The notes: generated from the letters alone by a model not told the origin. A stretch of DNA of 64,000 nt from Cycas panzhihuaensis (GCA_023213395.1 CM041465.1:239699741-239763740), one strand, 5' to 3'; positions 10,922 to 21,895 are shown, numbered from the stretch's first letter. A program made the numbers and translations.

Positions 10922-11344
10922 TTAGGGGCAGTCAGCAAGAAGAGGGAGGTGCTGCTCAAGGATAAGGCAAACGAGACTATATACCTCAACGTTGAGGGCC
11001 CGAGGAATGTGTCAAATTTCAACAGACTAAAAACAAGCTAGGAGAGATTTGGCAGTCGAAGCAAGGGCTCTTAGGTGAGGGCATCGCACCTGGTAAACCT
11101 GGGTGAGATGGGACACCACAACCTAGGAGCCAGAAAGAAGAATGGTCGATCTGTGATGGAAACAGGGAGTATCGGTAAGAGCCTCAATAATAGCTATGTA
11201 TTCGGCTTCGTTATTGGTAGCCTCTGGGAGGAACACCCCAGAGTGCAGGATGTCATGTCCGGAGGAGCTGCGAAGAATCCATACAGTGGCAGAAGGTCTA
11301 GGGTTACCGCAGCTTCCGCCGTCTGTAAAAATATAGAGAGACAT
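10922..11344 (-). pseudogene. G2 second, archaeal/cellular-type RNase H
   Basis: This is a stand-alone RNase HI-type domain at the far 3' end of the element, in sense orientation. The start chosen at 11344 (MSLYIFTDGG) aligns with MALFIFTDGR in G6 and MALSIFIDGG in G3. Motifs: TDGGSCGNP near residues 6-14 (first catalytic Asp and the GNP turn of cellular RNase HI), NNEAEYIAIIEAL near 44-56 (catalytic Glu), then the DSQ position, which reads SGS followed by a stop (Asp lost), VVSHLTQVYQV, and a last block where the final Asp position is altered (EVYSL against EADSL in G6). The region from start to terminal stop is 423 bases, the same as in G6, so no net indel has accumulated. Stops at three internal positions make it a pseudogene. 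Confidence 0.8.
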
Positions 11345-11869
11345 GAGCAACAGAAAAAGTCTTGGTAATAGTAAGAAATAATGAAGTGAAACGAGGCTCG
11401 AAAGGTAAGTAATAAATGGTTATGAAGGGTAGGAGGACCTAGCAATGAGGCTACCCAAGGATGAGAGCAGGCTATCTGACCACTGCCTGAGAGTGGGCAG
11501 AAAAAAGGCACCCTAGGGTACCAAAGGTTGCTTCAAAAAGTAAAACATACCCCCGAACGGGGGAAGCATTCCCTCTAGAGGCCCCAAGGATAAGAAAGAG
11601 CTATAGAAATAGGTCCAGGATGGCAAAATGAGCCAAACAAGTATAAACTCGAGCATGCACGGGGGTGGCACACAAAACGAGACAAAAGGGCCCTACGAAA
11701 AAATGCATTAGAAGGGTGCCATAAATGCATTCAGAAGAAAGAGTGAAACAAATGCTATGGGAGCGCAACGGGAGATAGGGCAAGAAGGTAAAGGTGATCG
11801 AGGGTACGAGATGATCTAGAGGGCTGTCATGAGAGCTAAAATGGAGATAGTGCCCGTCGGAGCCCTTAC

Positions 11870-11879
11870 CTATATAAGG
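11870..11879 (-). promoter_or_regulatory. TATA box upstream of G2 second RNase H
   Basis: On the minus strand the sequence reads TTCCTTATATAGGTAAGGGC, 527 bases before the RNase H start. G6 has TTCCTTATATAGGCGGGGCC about 545 bases before its RNase H start, within a longer conserved block. The position is conserved, but activity has not been shown. Confidence 0.5.
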
Positions 11880-12317
11880 AAACTTGACAGAAAATGAAGT
11901 CATTTTCACGGGCTCTCGAGAGAATCCAGAGCCATTCCCTTACGTAATGGAGTACCACCCAACTTCAGAGGCATGCAGAGGGAGATCAGACCGTTGGATC
12001 AGAGCAAGGAGATAGCCGTCGAGACCGTAGGAGTGAGATGACGATGGCTAGGCCAGATCCAGTGAGTGGATCCTATAAAACCTAACCCATCTCATGATTT
12101 TAATTTATTTTTTTTTTATATTTTTCATGTAGATTTTTAGGCCCCATATAGGCGAGAAACGACCTCTTGGAGTCTAAATCAGACCCAAAAAGAGGCGGGA
12201 CTAGGGCATTAGGCAGCCCTGGTCCGGGTGGGCCCTGCTGTGGCCTGCCTAGAAGAAGTTTTTATTTTTTCAGGTAGAAAACCCCCCTTTTTTGGGGGGT
12301 GTTATTAGCACTACAAC

Positions 12318-12341
12318 AAAGATCACAGTGCTGTGATCTTT
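12318..12341. repeat. 24-base palindrome in the G2 divergent spacer
   Basis: Perfect 11-base arms AAAGATCACAG and CTGTGATCTTT flank a TG centre. Confidence 0.75.
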
Positions 12342-12373
12342 ACTGCGGGGCCCTGATCACCGCGGGACCCAGT

Positions 12374-12401
12374 CCAAACTCTACTATACTGCGAAGTTTG
12401 G
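12374..12401. repeat. GTAC-type palindrome, decayed copy
   Basis: CCAAACTCTACTAT and ACTGCGAAGTTTGG form an imperfect palindrome homologous in position and sequence to the one at 8591-8620 in G1. Confidence 0.6.
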
Positions 12402-12547
12402 CATGATGCGAAGGCAACACTATGAAAAAAAGAAGATAAGGACCCGAGGGGCTCTAAATCTTGATCAGATGGAACTAAGAGATAGCCTAGAGGCTGAGAG
12501 ATGAGTGTAAGCTAGGTTCTGACTAGTTTTCGTGGTGCTTCCAGGCT

Positions 12548-14482
12548 GTGATCGCGGTAGACAACCATGAAAACATAGGGATGGCTATGTTAAGTTTCAT
12601 ATAGATGATGACTCGGGAGGATAAGGGAGCCCTACAGAGATGTGGCCTCTTGAAGGTCATGAGGACGCCTCAGTATATGTCAGACTAGAGGCTATTGATA
12701 GACATCGTATCACACTGGGATCAGAGGAGGCATGTTTTCCACCTACCCCAGGTGGGAGACGTGACAGTGACACCGGGGAATATTAGACTGATATTGGGAG
12801 TGTCAGCGACTTGGAAGCCGATAGCACTGGGAGCGCTGCCTAGCAATGAGGCAACACACCTAAAGGCAGCGACATTCTTTATAGGAGTAGATAGATGGGA
12901 GAGGCTAGGGGTTCCTCTCCAGGCTATGGTCATGTCAGGGATTCCTCAAGTGAGGAAATTGATTACTTTGTGCATTATGTTCTAGGTTTCTTGGAAATAG
13001 AACTATAGGGACATCCCTGGGGGATGGATGGATGCAATGCGCCATTGTGAGGCTGGCGAGAGGATGGACTAGGCTACCATAATAGTGGTGAACCTCGTTG
13101 CATAACTAGACGCCATCAGGGTAGCAGGTTGGGGAGGGCTGTCATACAACACATTGTTACTTTGTTATTTTTTGATTATTTTGGGCCAGTGGCACCAGTG
13201 GGGGGACCACACCTTATTGTAGAGTGGGCCCTGATGGTCCACAGATGGTAGACTAGACTTAGAGGGATAGAGGACCAGGCCCACGTTTGATGCTCAATGG
13301 AGGCTACATCGCTGGACCTCCTCACCATGACGGACTATATAGCAGATCCATACAGGGTAGTGAGGTGGGATAATGATGATGAGGCAGGTGAAGTCGGGGT
13401 GCTCCTAGGAGACGATGAAGGTGGAGACAGAGGAGATGAGGTCAGCCCATCATGACCTATGGGAGAGGTAGGTCCGTCAGGGATAGCAGGTGGAGGAGCA
13501 GGGCCATCAGGGACTGCCGGCAGAGAGGCGGGCCCATCAGGAGCTGCAGAGGAGAGCAGGGGGCCAGTGACATGGGCCCACAAGCTACGAATCGTGAGAA
13601 GATCTGGGGAGGTGACGGTAGAGCCAGTTCTGGAGAGGAGAGAGGCCCTAGTGGAGGAGGTACTAGAGGAGGAGGTACCGACAGCTAGTAGAGCGTTAAA
13701 AGGGGAGGCAGTCACCCAAGTCAAGGAGCCGACCACTGCACCAGGTAAGACATAGCCATTTCCTATCATCGTTTGATTACCACACACATATAGTTTAATT
13801 TTGGTTTGCTTTGATATCCATAGGCATGTACTAATATGTGGTATGCTAGCTCGAAGGTACCCCAGAGATTCAGTAGTTAGTGGAGGCTATAGTGAGGGAG
13901 ATGTTCCCTCAAGTGTATGGAGATAGGCAACCACCCATCTAGGTTGAGGATGCACCCAGATCGGGCAGTGCCCACATGGCAGTATTTATCCCATTGGCAA
14001 GGGTGAGGAATATATGGGCTACAGAGTCCCAGAAGCATATAGCATTCAGGGGATGGCTGCAGTGAGAGTTGGACGAGACTTGGGGTGAGTGAGTTGCACT
14101 ATGGAGTCGCGTATAGACTCTGGAGGCCCAGGGAGGAGCATGAAGAGAGGTAGAGAGTAGGATTCGGATGGCAGTCCTAGAGGAGCATCTCTGAGGGATG
14201 GAGGAGAAGTTCTGGAGTATGGAGGAGAGACTCCAAGGAGTAAAGGGTGAGAGAGATCATATCCAGGCTCGATACGATTAGCTAGTGGATTAGGTGGCGT
14301 CAAGGTCAAGCTGGAGCAGGACATATACCTACATAGCGGTGATGACATCGAGGAGGCCACATGATGAGGGGAGCAAGGTAGGGAGCTCACGGAGACCCAG
14401 GAGTATCCTCAGAGGGATGTGGTCCCCAGGAGAGGGATCACACCGACCATGACATGGTGCGCCAGGAGCAGGGCAACAATAG
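12548..14482 (+). pseudogene. Antisense plant-mobile-domain-like gene of G2 with intron
   Basis: This is the counterpart of 6520-8444 in G1, again opposite to pol. The start codon position reads GTG (12548) where G1 has ATG. A long open stretch at 12695-12985 carries DIVSHWDQRRHVFHLPQVGD, a TPGNIRLILGVS block, a conserved ALGALPSNEA segment and a GVDRWERLGVP segment, read as PMD-like. Downstream are a degraded segment, a Gly/Ser/Pro-rich linker (13380-13740), a candidate intron at 13745-13849, an exon starting EGTPEIQ, and a C-terminal charged helix with SILRGMWSPGEGSHRP ending at 14482. Many stops are present. It could encode a nuclear or mobile-element-linked protein as other PMD proteins do, but that is inference. 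Confidence 0.6.
13745..13849 (+). other. Candidate intron of the G2 antisense gene
   Basis: The donor is CCAG|GTAAGACAT and the acceptor TATGCTAG|CTCGAAGG, with a CTAAT branch-like site 16 bases before the acceptor. Length is 105 bases. The position matches the G1 candidate intron (111 bases), and its donor shape is shared with G5. An earlier AG at 13822 is an alternative acceptor. Confidence 0.5.
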
Positions 14483-15079
14483 GATAGTATTCACGCATTT
14501 GGTTTTGATATGGGAAAGCACGGGTCTCCATGAGGTCACATATATAGAGTCATATGATTATACCCCCCCTGTAAGGACACTGGATTCGCACAGAGGATGT
14601 ACCATGCCATATGTATGACATGACACATGATTTTGATGTATATATATAGATAGGATAATTGGCGCCCCATTTTGATATGTATGTTTTGTTATGTGATGCA
14701 CGTATTTCCTTTCATGCATGGCCATATACCTAACAGAAGCACACACGACCACCATGAGTAGATGTGATAGACATATGTGGGGTTAGGAAATAGGGCAGCA
14801 TGCATGTCCACAAAGGAGCATAGTAGGATATACAAACGAAATACCCAGCGAGAGGGGGAGTAACGATACTCTAGAGCATCGTCCTAACTAGGGGATGCCC
14901 AAATAGAAGGACAAGGTCCCAAGGAAAAATAGGAACAAGGGTCTCGTGGGAGGAACTAGAAGGAAACAAAAGAGGCCATTCTAAATCATCATTCCACCCG
15001 TGGCTGGGAGGAATGGGAATGAACTTAAGATCGTAGTTTAGGCTCATTTTGGAGCGAGGGTGAGGTGACGGCAAGGTCA
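14483..15079 (-). other. G2 post-pol spacer
   Basis: No gene is seen. The complement of 15036-15055 carries AAAATGAGCCTAAACTACG immediately after the pol end, as in G1 and G7. The remainder matches G1 5798-6200. Confidence 0.6.
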
Positions 15080-16290
15080 CGACTAAAATTTCTTAAGGAA
15101 TTTCCCATTAATGGCTTTCTCAAATTCAAGACCCTCTAGGGTGGCGATCCTATAAGCGTCGTTACCGAGGATCTCGATAATGACGAAGGGGCCAACCCAT
15201 CTGGGTTTGAATTTGGTCAAACGGTCATGAAGGTACTCTAATTTAAGGACTTAGTCCTTGGGGAACAAATGGCGTAAATGAAGATATTTATCGTAGGTCC
15301 TTTATGAGCGAGCTTTAGATGCTAGGTTAGCCTGGTAGGTGGCTAAACATCTCTCATCTAAAGCTTTAAGGTCCAGGAGACGAGCCTGGCAGATCGACTC
15401 CTCATCAACGAGACCCTGAAGAGAAACTCTTAAGGAGGGGATCTCCACTTCTAATGGGAGTATCGCCTTGGTACCATAAACCAGGGAGAACTGGGTCATT
15501 CCCATGGCAGGGTAGATAGAGGTATGGTAAGCCCACAAAGTGGAATGGAGTTGAAGGTGCCAGTCCCTTTGAGACTGAGTGACAGTTTTCTTTAGGATAT
15601 TAACGAGAGTTTTATTAAATGACTCTACCTGACTATTTGCCTAAGGGTAGTAAGGAGAGGACGTTTTATGAGAGATTTTAAATTTCTCAGAAAGCTCATC
15701 CATCTCCTTGTTACAAAAAGGGGTTCCATTATCAGTTATCAGGACGTCAGGAATCCCAAAATGGTAAATGATATACTGGTAAACAAAGGTAGCTATCATT
15801 TTACTAGGAGTAATAACTAGAGGAATGGCCTCCACCCATTTGGTGAAATATTCCATAGCAGTCAAGATAAACTTGTGTTGCAACGAAGAAGGTGGAGAGA
15901 TAGCCTTGATGAGGTCTAGCCCCCACTGGGCGAAAGGCCATGGAGATATGATGGAGTGAAAGGCCTCGGAAGGCACATGGGAGATGTTAGATGCTCCTAG
16001 CATCACTGACACCTCAGGGAAAATGCATGGGCATCCTTGAAGATGGACGACCAATAATAACCCATATGCAAGATCCTCTAGGCCATGGATTGGCCCCTAA
16101 AATTCCCCCCGCAAATACCGTGGTGGAATTCGTGGAGTATTTGGTCAGCTTCGTTCATGGTGAAACAATAGAGGAGGATCCCATCGAAGGACCTCTTGTA
16201 CAATACTTCATCCATGAGGAAGTATTGCCTAGCAGAAGTCTGTATATGAGATCTAACTTTATTACTAGCATTAGGGCAGTATTGCTACTA
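15080..16290 (-). pseudogene. G2 integrase
   Basis: On the minus strand the zinc-binding region lies at about 16200-15990. The core has GLDLIKAI near 15925 (first Asp) and DVLITDNGTPFCNKEM near 15750-15705 (second Asp, intact). The third-acid region near 15630 is broken by a stop in the codon before the expected ANGQVE-like block. The C-terminal part holds SLVYGTKAILPLEVEIPS near 15480 and the WVGPFVIIEI-like GPY/F module near 15200. Stops at about 15643, 15262 and elsewhere disable it. Downstream at 15079 begins the post-pol spacer. Confidence 0.85.
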
Positions 16291-16989
16291 TGTAAGATAC
16301 TGCACAATGTCACCATACCACTTATTATCGGTGAGTGGATGGGGAGGGATATCCTGGATGGTCAAGATGGACTCATCAGGAAGGGAATCATCAAATGGGA
16401 CATCGAGAGAGTTAGGAATAGAGGCGTCTGTGAGCTGCTCAGCCACCACCATCCCCTTCTTCGATTTCTGGTTAATGATATGAAGATCGAACTCTTGAAG
16501 CAGAATGGCCCAACGACTGGCCCTACTCGTCAAGTCTGAACGAGTAAACAAATACTGCAAGGGATCAGACTGGACAATCATCTTAGTGGTATTACCGAGC
16601 AAGTAATGGCTAAACTTCTTAGTCGCATAGACCAAGGAGAGGCATTCCTTCTCGGTAGGGAAGTAGTTAAGTTCAGTAGCCACGAGAGTGCGATTGATGA
16701 AATAAATAGCTCTCGCAACCCTTGAGTCATCCTCCTAGGCCAACATAACACCCACAGATTCCTTAGTGGCTGAGGTATAAAGGATGAAGGGCCTATCGAA
16801 GCAAGGGGATGCCAACGTAGGAGTAGAAGTGAGGGCTTCCTTAAGTCCTTCAAAGGCTAGTTGGGTCTTGTCAGACCAAACAAAGGGGACTCCCTTCTTC
16901 AATAGGTTCGTAAGGGGTTTGGTGCTCATGGCGAAGTCTACCAAGAAGCACCTAAGGAAACTAAGCCTTCCTAGAAATGACTTAATCTG
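16291..16989 (-). pseudogene. G2 first RNase H domain of pol
   Basis: The minus-strand frame carries KPLTNLLKKGVPFVWSDKTQ near 16930, FILYTSATKESVGVML near 16790 and ATELNYFPTEKECLSLVYAT near 16680, then KMIVQSDPLQYLF near 16570 and DLHIINQKSKKGMVVAEQL near 16465. The segment runs directly into NKWYGDIVQYLT and the integrase zinc region. No second RNase H is inserted between them. Stops are few: about 16737 and in the first segment. The Asp of the expected TDES pattern reads TKES, so a likely catalytic residue is changed. Confidence 0.85.
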
Positions 16990-17820
16990 TCATTGGTTTC
17001 TAGGAGGCGGCATGTCAAGGATTGCCTTGACTTTATCAGGGTCAATCTGGATTCCTTGTTTTGACATGAGAAATCCAAGGAGTTTGCCAGAGGTAATGGT
17101 AAATACACACTTGAGCTGGTTCAGGTTAACGTAATACTTATGACATCGCGTGAAGATAGCCCACAAGTCAGAGGGATGATGGGCCCTAATATGTGAGAGA
17201 CCCATCATGTTATCCATGAAGACCTCCAAGGTGTTATCAATGAGGTCCTAGAAAGATGAAATACATCGCCCTTTGATAAGTAGCGCCTGTATTTTTAAGA
17301 CCAAAGGGCATTGCCTTATAGGTAAAGGTACCCCACGGGGTGGTGAAGGCCATCTTGTGGCGGTCTTCAAGAGATATCTGGATCTAGTTGTAGCCAGAGA
17401 AGCCATCCATCAAGGATATAACTTTGAATCCAACGGTTAGATCAATGATTTGATCGATAAAAGGGAGTGCAAAGTTCTCCTTAGGACAAGCATTGTTAAT
17501 GTCACAGAAATCGATGCATATATGGATGGTCCCATTCTTCTTAGCAATAGGAACAATGTTGGATACCCACTTAGGGTAATGAATGGAGGTGATAAGTCTA
17601 GTATCTAACATCTTCTTGACCTCCATCTTAACGGCGGCCGAGAGCTTAAGGTAAAGAGGACGCTATTTCTGGCACACGGGATGGGCACTAGGAATGGTAG
17701 TGAGATTATGAGTAATAGTGGAGGGGCCAATTCCCTTCATGTCAGAATAATCCCACGCAAAGACATCCCGAAACTCCTAGAACAAAAGGGAATACTCCCT
17801 TACCTCATCAGGAGAGCATT
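16990..17820 (-). pseudogene. G2 reverse transcriptase, catalytic box mutated
   Basis: Motifs on the minus strand: SNIVPIAKKNGTIHICIDF near 17555, DINNACPKENFALPFI near 17500, VISLMDGFSGYN near 17420-17384, FAYKAMPF-like block near 17320, and the catalytic box FMDN at 17209-17220. The second Asp of the box is Asn, as expected from a G-to-A change. Stops occur near 17383 and 17665. The equivalent box is FMDD in G1. Confidence 0.88.
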
Positions 17821-18650
17821 CCATCTTGACCTTAATGACCTTTCCAAGGGCCAAGACTATGTCCTGGGTTGCCCCCATGTACATGGCATTCCACTCCTTG
17901 AAGTGGAGAGGGGCAAGGTCAACAGGAAGAGGTGGAATAGGGGATGGGATTGGGTCAGCGAGTGTGGACCCAATCATAAGGTTCTTTTGGTGGCCAAGCC
18001 TATGGTGACCAGAAGGCAAGTTAGGCACGAAGCCCGCTAAGTGCTCAAGTAAGGCTTCATCATCTTCAAAGTAATCCACCCCATGGATAACCTTACTCTG
18101 AATAGATGAAGTGCTAGAGGAAGTGGGGACAATAGAACCATGATGGTCGTCGGGTTGCCCATCTTCCTCAGGAGACTGTAGGAGAGAGTCTTGAAGGGGC
18201 TCCTTGGAAGGAGCAAAAGGGAGTTCCTTGAAGCCATCACCTGCCGGGGGTGATGAAGAGGAAGAACCAATTATGAATGAGTCAATATGAGTGATGACAT
18301 GTGACATAGAAGAGTGACTAGTCTCACCAATAAGAGAGGTTCTAGAAGGGGATCTAGAATGGGATGGGTGCAACCTACTAGTGCAGAGGAAAGAAACAGG
18401 GTGAAGACAATCCTCATCCTCGTCGTGAGACTCGTCGTCACTAAACGAGGTGAGGTACCTGTAGCTTCTAACACCAATAGGAGTGAAGCACATGAGACTA
18501 GGAGAAGAAGATGCAGGATCTTCTTCGGTGTGAAATGGATTAGGTATACCAATGGAGCAAGCTAAGGCATGAGCAGAAAGGCCTTGGCTTGCCTGATTGA
18601 CAGGGTGAACTTATTTGGTAGGTGGGCGTTCGTGGGAAATAACCCTCATT
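17777..18650 (-). pseudogene. G2 protease-RT linker of pol
   Basis: A long open stretch (18493 to 17777, 238 codons) is kept with only its ends broken. It is acidic and Ser/Pro-rich, with VDYFEDDEALLEHLAGF and GHHRLGHQ, and continues into KVKMECSPDEVREYSLLF before RT. It is conserved with G1 and G7. I recognise no enzyme domain. This is the longest open frame in pol of this copy. Confidence 0.65.
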
Positions 18651-19430
18651 TGTCCATCATGGATGAATTTAAGTTGCCCCCAGAGGGTTGAACACACAGA
18701 TCCCATCTAGTCAAGCCATGGTCGACCTAAGAGAAGGTTGTAGTCGATGTCAACATCGAGGACTATAATGTCAGCAAGGATAATCTTGCCCTCGAGAGTG
18801 AGCGAAATCACAACAGATCCTAATGGGGTCTTTTCACTACCGTCATAGCCTTGGCATCGCCATGGAATAGGTTCTAGGGTAGAAATACCAAGCTCTTGCA
18901 TAACATGCAAGGGCATGGTATTCATGGAAGAATCGTTGTCGACAATAGTCCTTCACAGGGTACAGTCGGGTGTATTAATGGTAATGGTAAATGGGAAGTT
19001 CCACTAATGTTCCCTTTCACACGTGGGAGGAAGGTCCTTAAGATCAAAAGAAATAATGGGTTCACGAATTTGGGTGACATCCAAAGTGTGGATGGGCGCG
19101 TCATTTGATCCTAAAGCTTCCAAAAGGAGAGCCCGTTGCTTGGGGCAACTCCTCAAAACATCCATCAAGGACATTCCCGCAACGACAGTATGGAGCTCGT
19201 CAATGATAGAGAAGGGCTTACCCTTCGCAGTAGGTTGGGTAAGCACCCTTCAAAATTGTAATGACCAGGATGCACTTGAATGGCCTTGGGAAAAAGAGGC
19301 ACTTCTGGAGGAGGGTTCTTTAGAAAAGAATCAGAAGGAGTAGAAGAAGAAGCATCAACTGCTTCTTTGGTGGCTTGAGACCGAGTAAGGGCATACAAAG
19401 GAGTAGCCTCAAGCATTTGGATCACCTTCT
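18651..19430 (-). pseudogene. G2 protease region
   Basis: In the minus-strand frame the linker MLTQPTAKGKPFSIIDELH (near 19246) leads to FTITINTPDCTL, then RTIVDNDSS near 18950-18925, where the D-N-G active-site triplet has become D-N-D. The second hydrophobic-GR block YNLLLGRPWLD lies at about 18740-18707. Stops at about 19004 and 18960 break the frame. The preceding 19165-19425 piece (QMLEATPLYALTRSQA) is the gag-protease junction, conserved in G1. Confidence 0.8.
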
Positions 19431-21714
19431 TTCCTTTATTCTGGGACTGTGAAGGTGAAGGAGTGCGTTGGTTAGGAGAACACGAGGGAGAGGACGAATC
19501 CTAAGTGCCCTTCCCTTTATCGTGGGAAGGCTAGGAATTTGGTGATCTTTCTTAGTTCCGGTTGTTTTTAGATTGAGTGTTACGATCGCGTTCCCCATGT
19601 TTGGGGAACAGATCCTTGTAAACTGGTTGGTCTAGGTTAGGCCTTGAGGCCCACTTAGAGGAGGAGTCACGTTGAGGGGCATCCTTAGGATGCTGGGCCC
19701 TACAACGTGAGTCATCGTGAAAGCACTCCCCATGAATGGAGCACCACTTCTTCTCAAGTGAAGTATTTATCTTCCTTACTTGAGAGGACTGGGCGTTTCC
19801 ATTCCTGGGGAAGAGAGCTTGGGTAGCTTGTTGAATTTGTTTGTTGGAGGTTGGCGACGAAGGGGCTTGTAACTTAAGCTCCTTCATCGTACATTTGGAT
19901 GAACATATGGCAGATGTGAGCGGATCTAAGGTCTTCTTAGTTGGATGAGAAGAAGACCTAGAAGACTGTTGCGGTTTAGTATCCTTAGTTGGAGGTGGTA
20001 CCTCACGTCACTGTGAGGGCTTGAGAGGCTTCTTGAGTCCAACATGGATCTTAATAGCCTCGAGCGCTAAGCACTTTGTAATCGCAGAGTCGCATGTGGT
20101 CACCCCCATCTTGAGGACTTCTACATATACTTCGGGGTGAAGTGCATTAACAAAAAGGTCCCTCTTCAACTCCTTAGGCAACGTGGCCTTAGTGGAGTGA
20201 AGAAGGTCATAAAATCATCACATAAAGTCACAATTCATCTCATCGTGACCTTGTTTGAGCGATAGGAGGGATTTCATTCTGCTTTCAAATGGATGAGCTA
20301 CATCAAAGTAGTTGATGAATTCATCCACCAATTACTGGAATGAAAAGATAGAATGAGTAAGAAGGCAATAGGACCATTTAAGGGCATCACCTTGCAAAGA
20401 TTGAGGGAACAATTTTATTAAGATATGGTCATAAGCCCAGTAATCAATACACGCCATAAAAAAACTATGGATGTGCTCTGTTGGGTCTTACAAGGAAGTT
20501 CCGTCAAATTTGGGAACTTCGGGAGGATGAGGTAGTAAGTTGGTCCTTAGCGCCTCAATAGACAATGGCATTAATTGATAGTCCATAAAGGGACGCACCC
20601 TTGCATGGACTGTAGGATCAATAAATGACAATGAGAAAGGAACAGATGGGGGTGGTAAACCCATCCCTCCTTGGAGAAGCACCCCTTGCTGGAAAGGGAC
20701 TTGAGGATAAGTGCCTTGAAAGGAAGCTAGGTTCCCTTGCGAAGGTGTAGCATAAGAGCCTACGCTAGATGGTGGGAAAGAATGGTGTAGAACCAAGTTT
20801 TACCCATATGGGCCACCCGTAGGTGATGCAACTCCATATGGGTGTAGTGGGTCCACACCACAAGCTGGAATGTTGTTCCCTTTACCCTGCCCCCAAGGTT
20901 GAGAGATATAACCTGGGGGTATGTAAAGGGAAGAACCACTAGGTTGGTTTTGAGGATATGTGGGAGTGAGTCCCACATGACTAGTAGCTAAAGAGCTAGT
21001 AGGACCTGTAGGCCTACTAGGGAACGCATGTGCCACATTAGGGGATGGCACATTAACTTGACTAGGAAAGGGTATGCTAACCCCCAACTGAAGGAAAGAC
21101 ATACCACGGGAGGGTCCTGAAGAACTAGGACCATAACGAGGGATAGAAGGTGCAACATCTATCCCTAAGGTTGGTGTAGGAATGGAACGGGATGAATGCG
21201 TTGGAACAAAAGGGTTACTCGTAGTAGGAGGGGCATGTGCGAATGAAGAAGGTGGTAAAGGAGCGGATGAAGAAGATGGTCCACCATGCAAAACATCTTC
21301 AAACCACCTGGGACATGATTGAAGATAAGCCGCTCGAAAGCACACGCTAATAGCTTCAACCACGTCAGCGGGAGGGGTATCTACATGACCATAAGAGGTG
21401 GATGGGACCTCGAATGACATAGACCCCTCAGGGTGCTCCTCATAAGAATCACCAATAGGGTGGTGAACCTCAAGAGGAGACGAGTCTTCTACCACATGGG
21501 TAGAAGGATGGATATCAAGGGGGTGATGTTGGTCACCTAGGTAGTAGATAGGATCGTTACCCTCTTGGGTGGATCCTGGAATGGATGCAGGGAACTCATG
21601 AGTTCCCGAGGCAAAGGCGTGATAGGCCCAATCAGAAGGGTATCCTTCCATGCTTGAATCAGAATCCGACGGTGAAAGAGGATGATACCCAGGATCTTCT
21701 AATAATGGAGACAA
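19431..21714 (-). pseudogene. G2 gag
   Basis: Gag starts at 21714 (MSPLLEDPGYHPLSP), the first in-frame Met after the primer site, and runs 304 codons through a Ser/Pro/Gly-rich N-terminal part to a stop at 20800-20802. The frame then continues to 20488. G1 has CAA where G2 has this TAA, so the break is one C-to-T change. The capsid-like block lies at about 20450-20200 and the CHHC knuckle CSIHGECFHDDSRC at about 19740-19699. The long Pro-rich N-terminal extension ahead of the capsid domain is unusual but is shared with G1. The frame is also shared with protease. Confidence 0.83.
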
Positions 21715-21895
21715 TCTACGTAGGCGACGAGAGAAGCATCACATACAAAGCTTGCCAACACTTTAGAAGAAGGAAAAAGCCACAAGGAGTGCACATCGAG
21801 GGCTGCCCAACAAAAGAGATGAAGTGGAAGGAACTACTAGAAGGTAGTAATACCAACAAAAAGGGACGAAGACTAGCTCCCTTAGTGGTAAGTCC

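Larger units (their letters stand above)
11345..12547. promoter_or_regulatory. Divergent spacer between antisense gene and second RNase H
   Basis: No open reading frame is supported. The antisense PMD-like gene reads away to the right and the RNase H to the left, so this 1.2 kb would hold two divergent promoters. Blocks shared with G6 (44951-45748) run from about 12070 down to 11345 on the minus strand. They include a GATCCAACGG box near 11990, TTACGTAAGGGA near 11942, a GTGAAAATGA box near 11900, a TATA box and the leader box near 11630. Two palindromes lie at 12318-12341 and 12374-12401. The promoter role is inferred from arrangement and conservation. Confidence 0.5.

Noticed and set aside
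12420-12551. A first intron upstream of the antisense PMD-like gene in G2 (GTAAGC near 12509, CCAG near 12541)
   Set aside because: The interval would be about 35-40 bases, too short for a plant intron, and the donor is not kept in G1.
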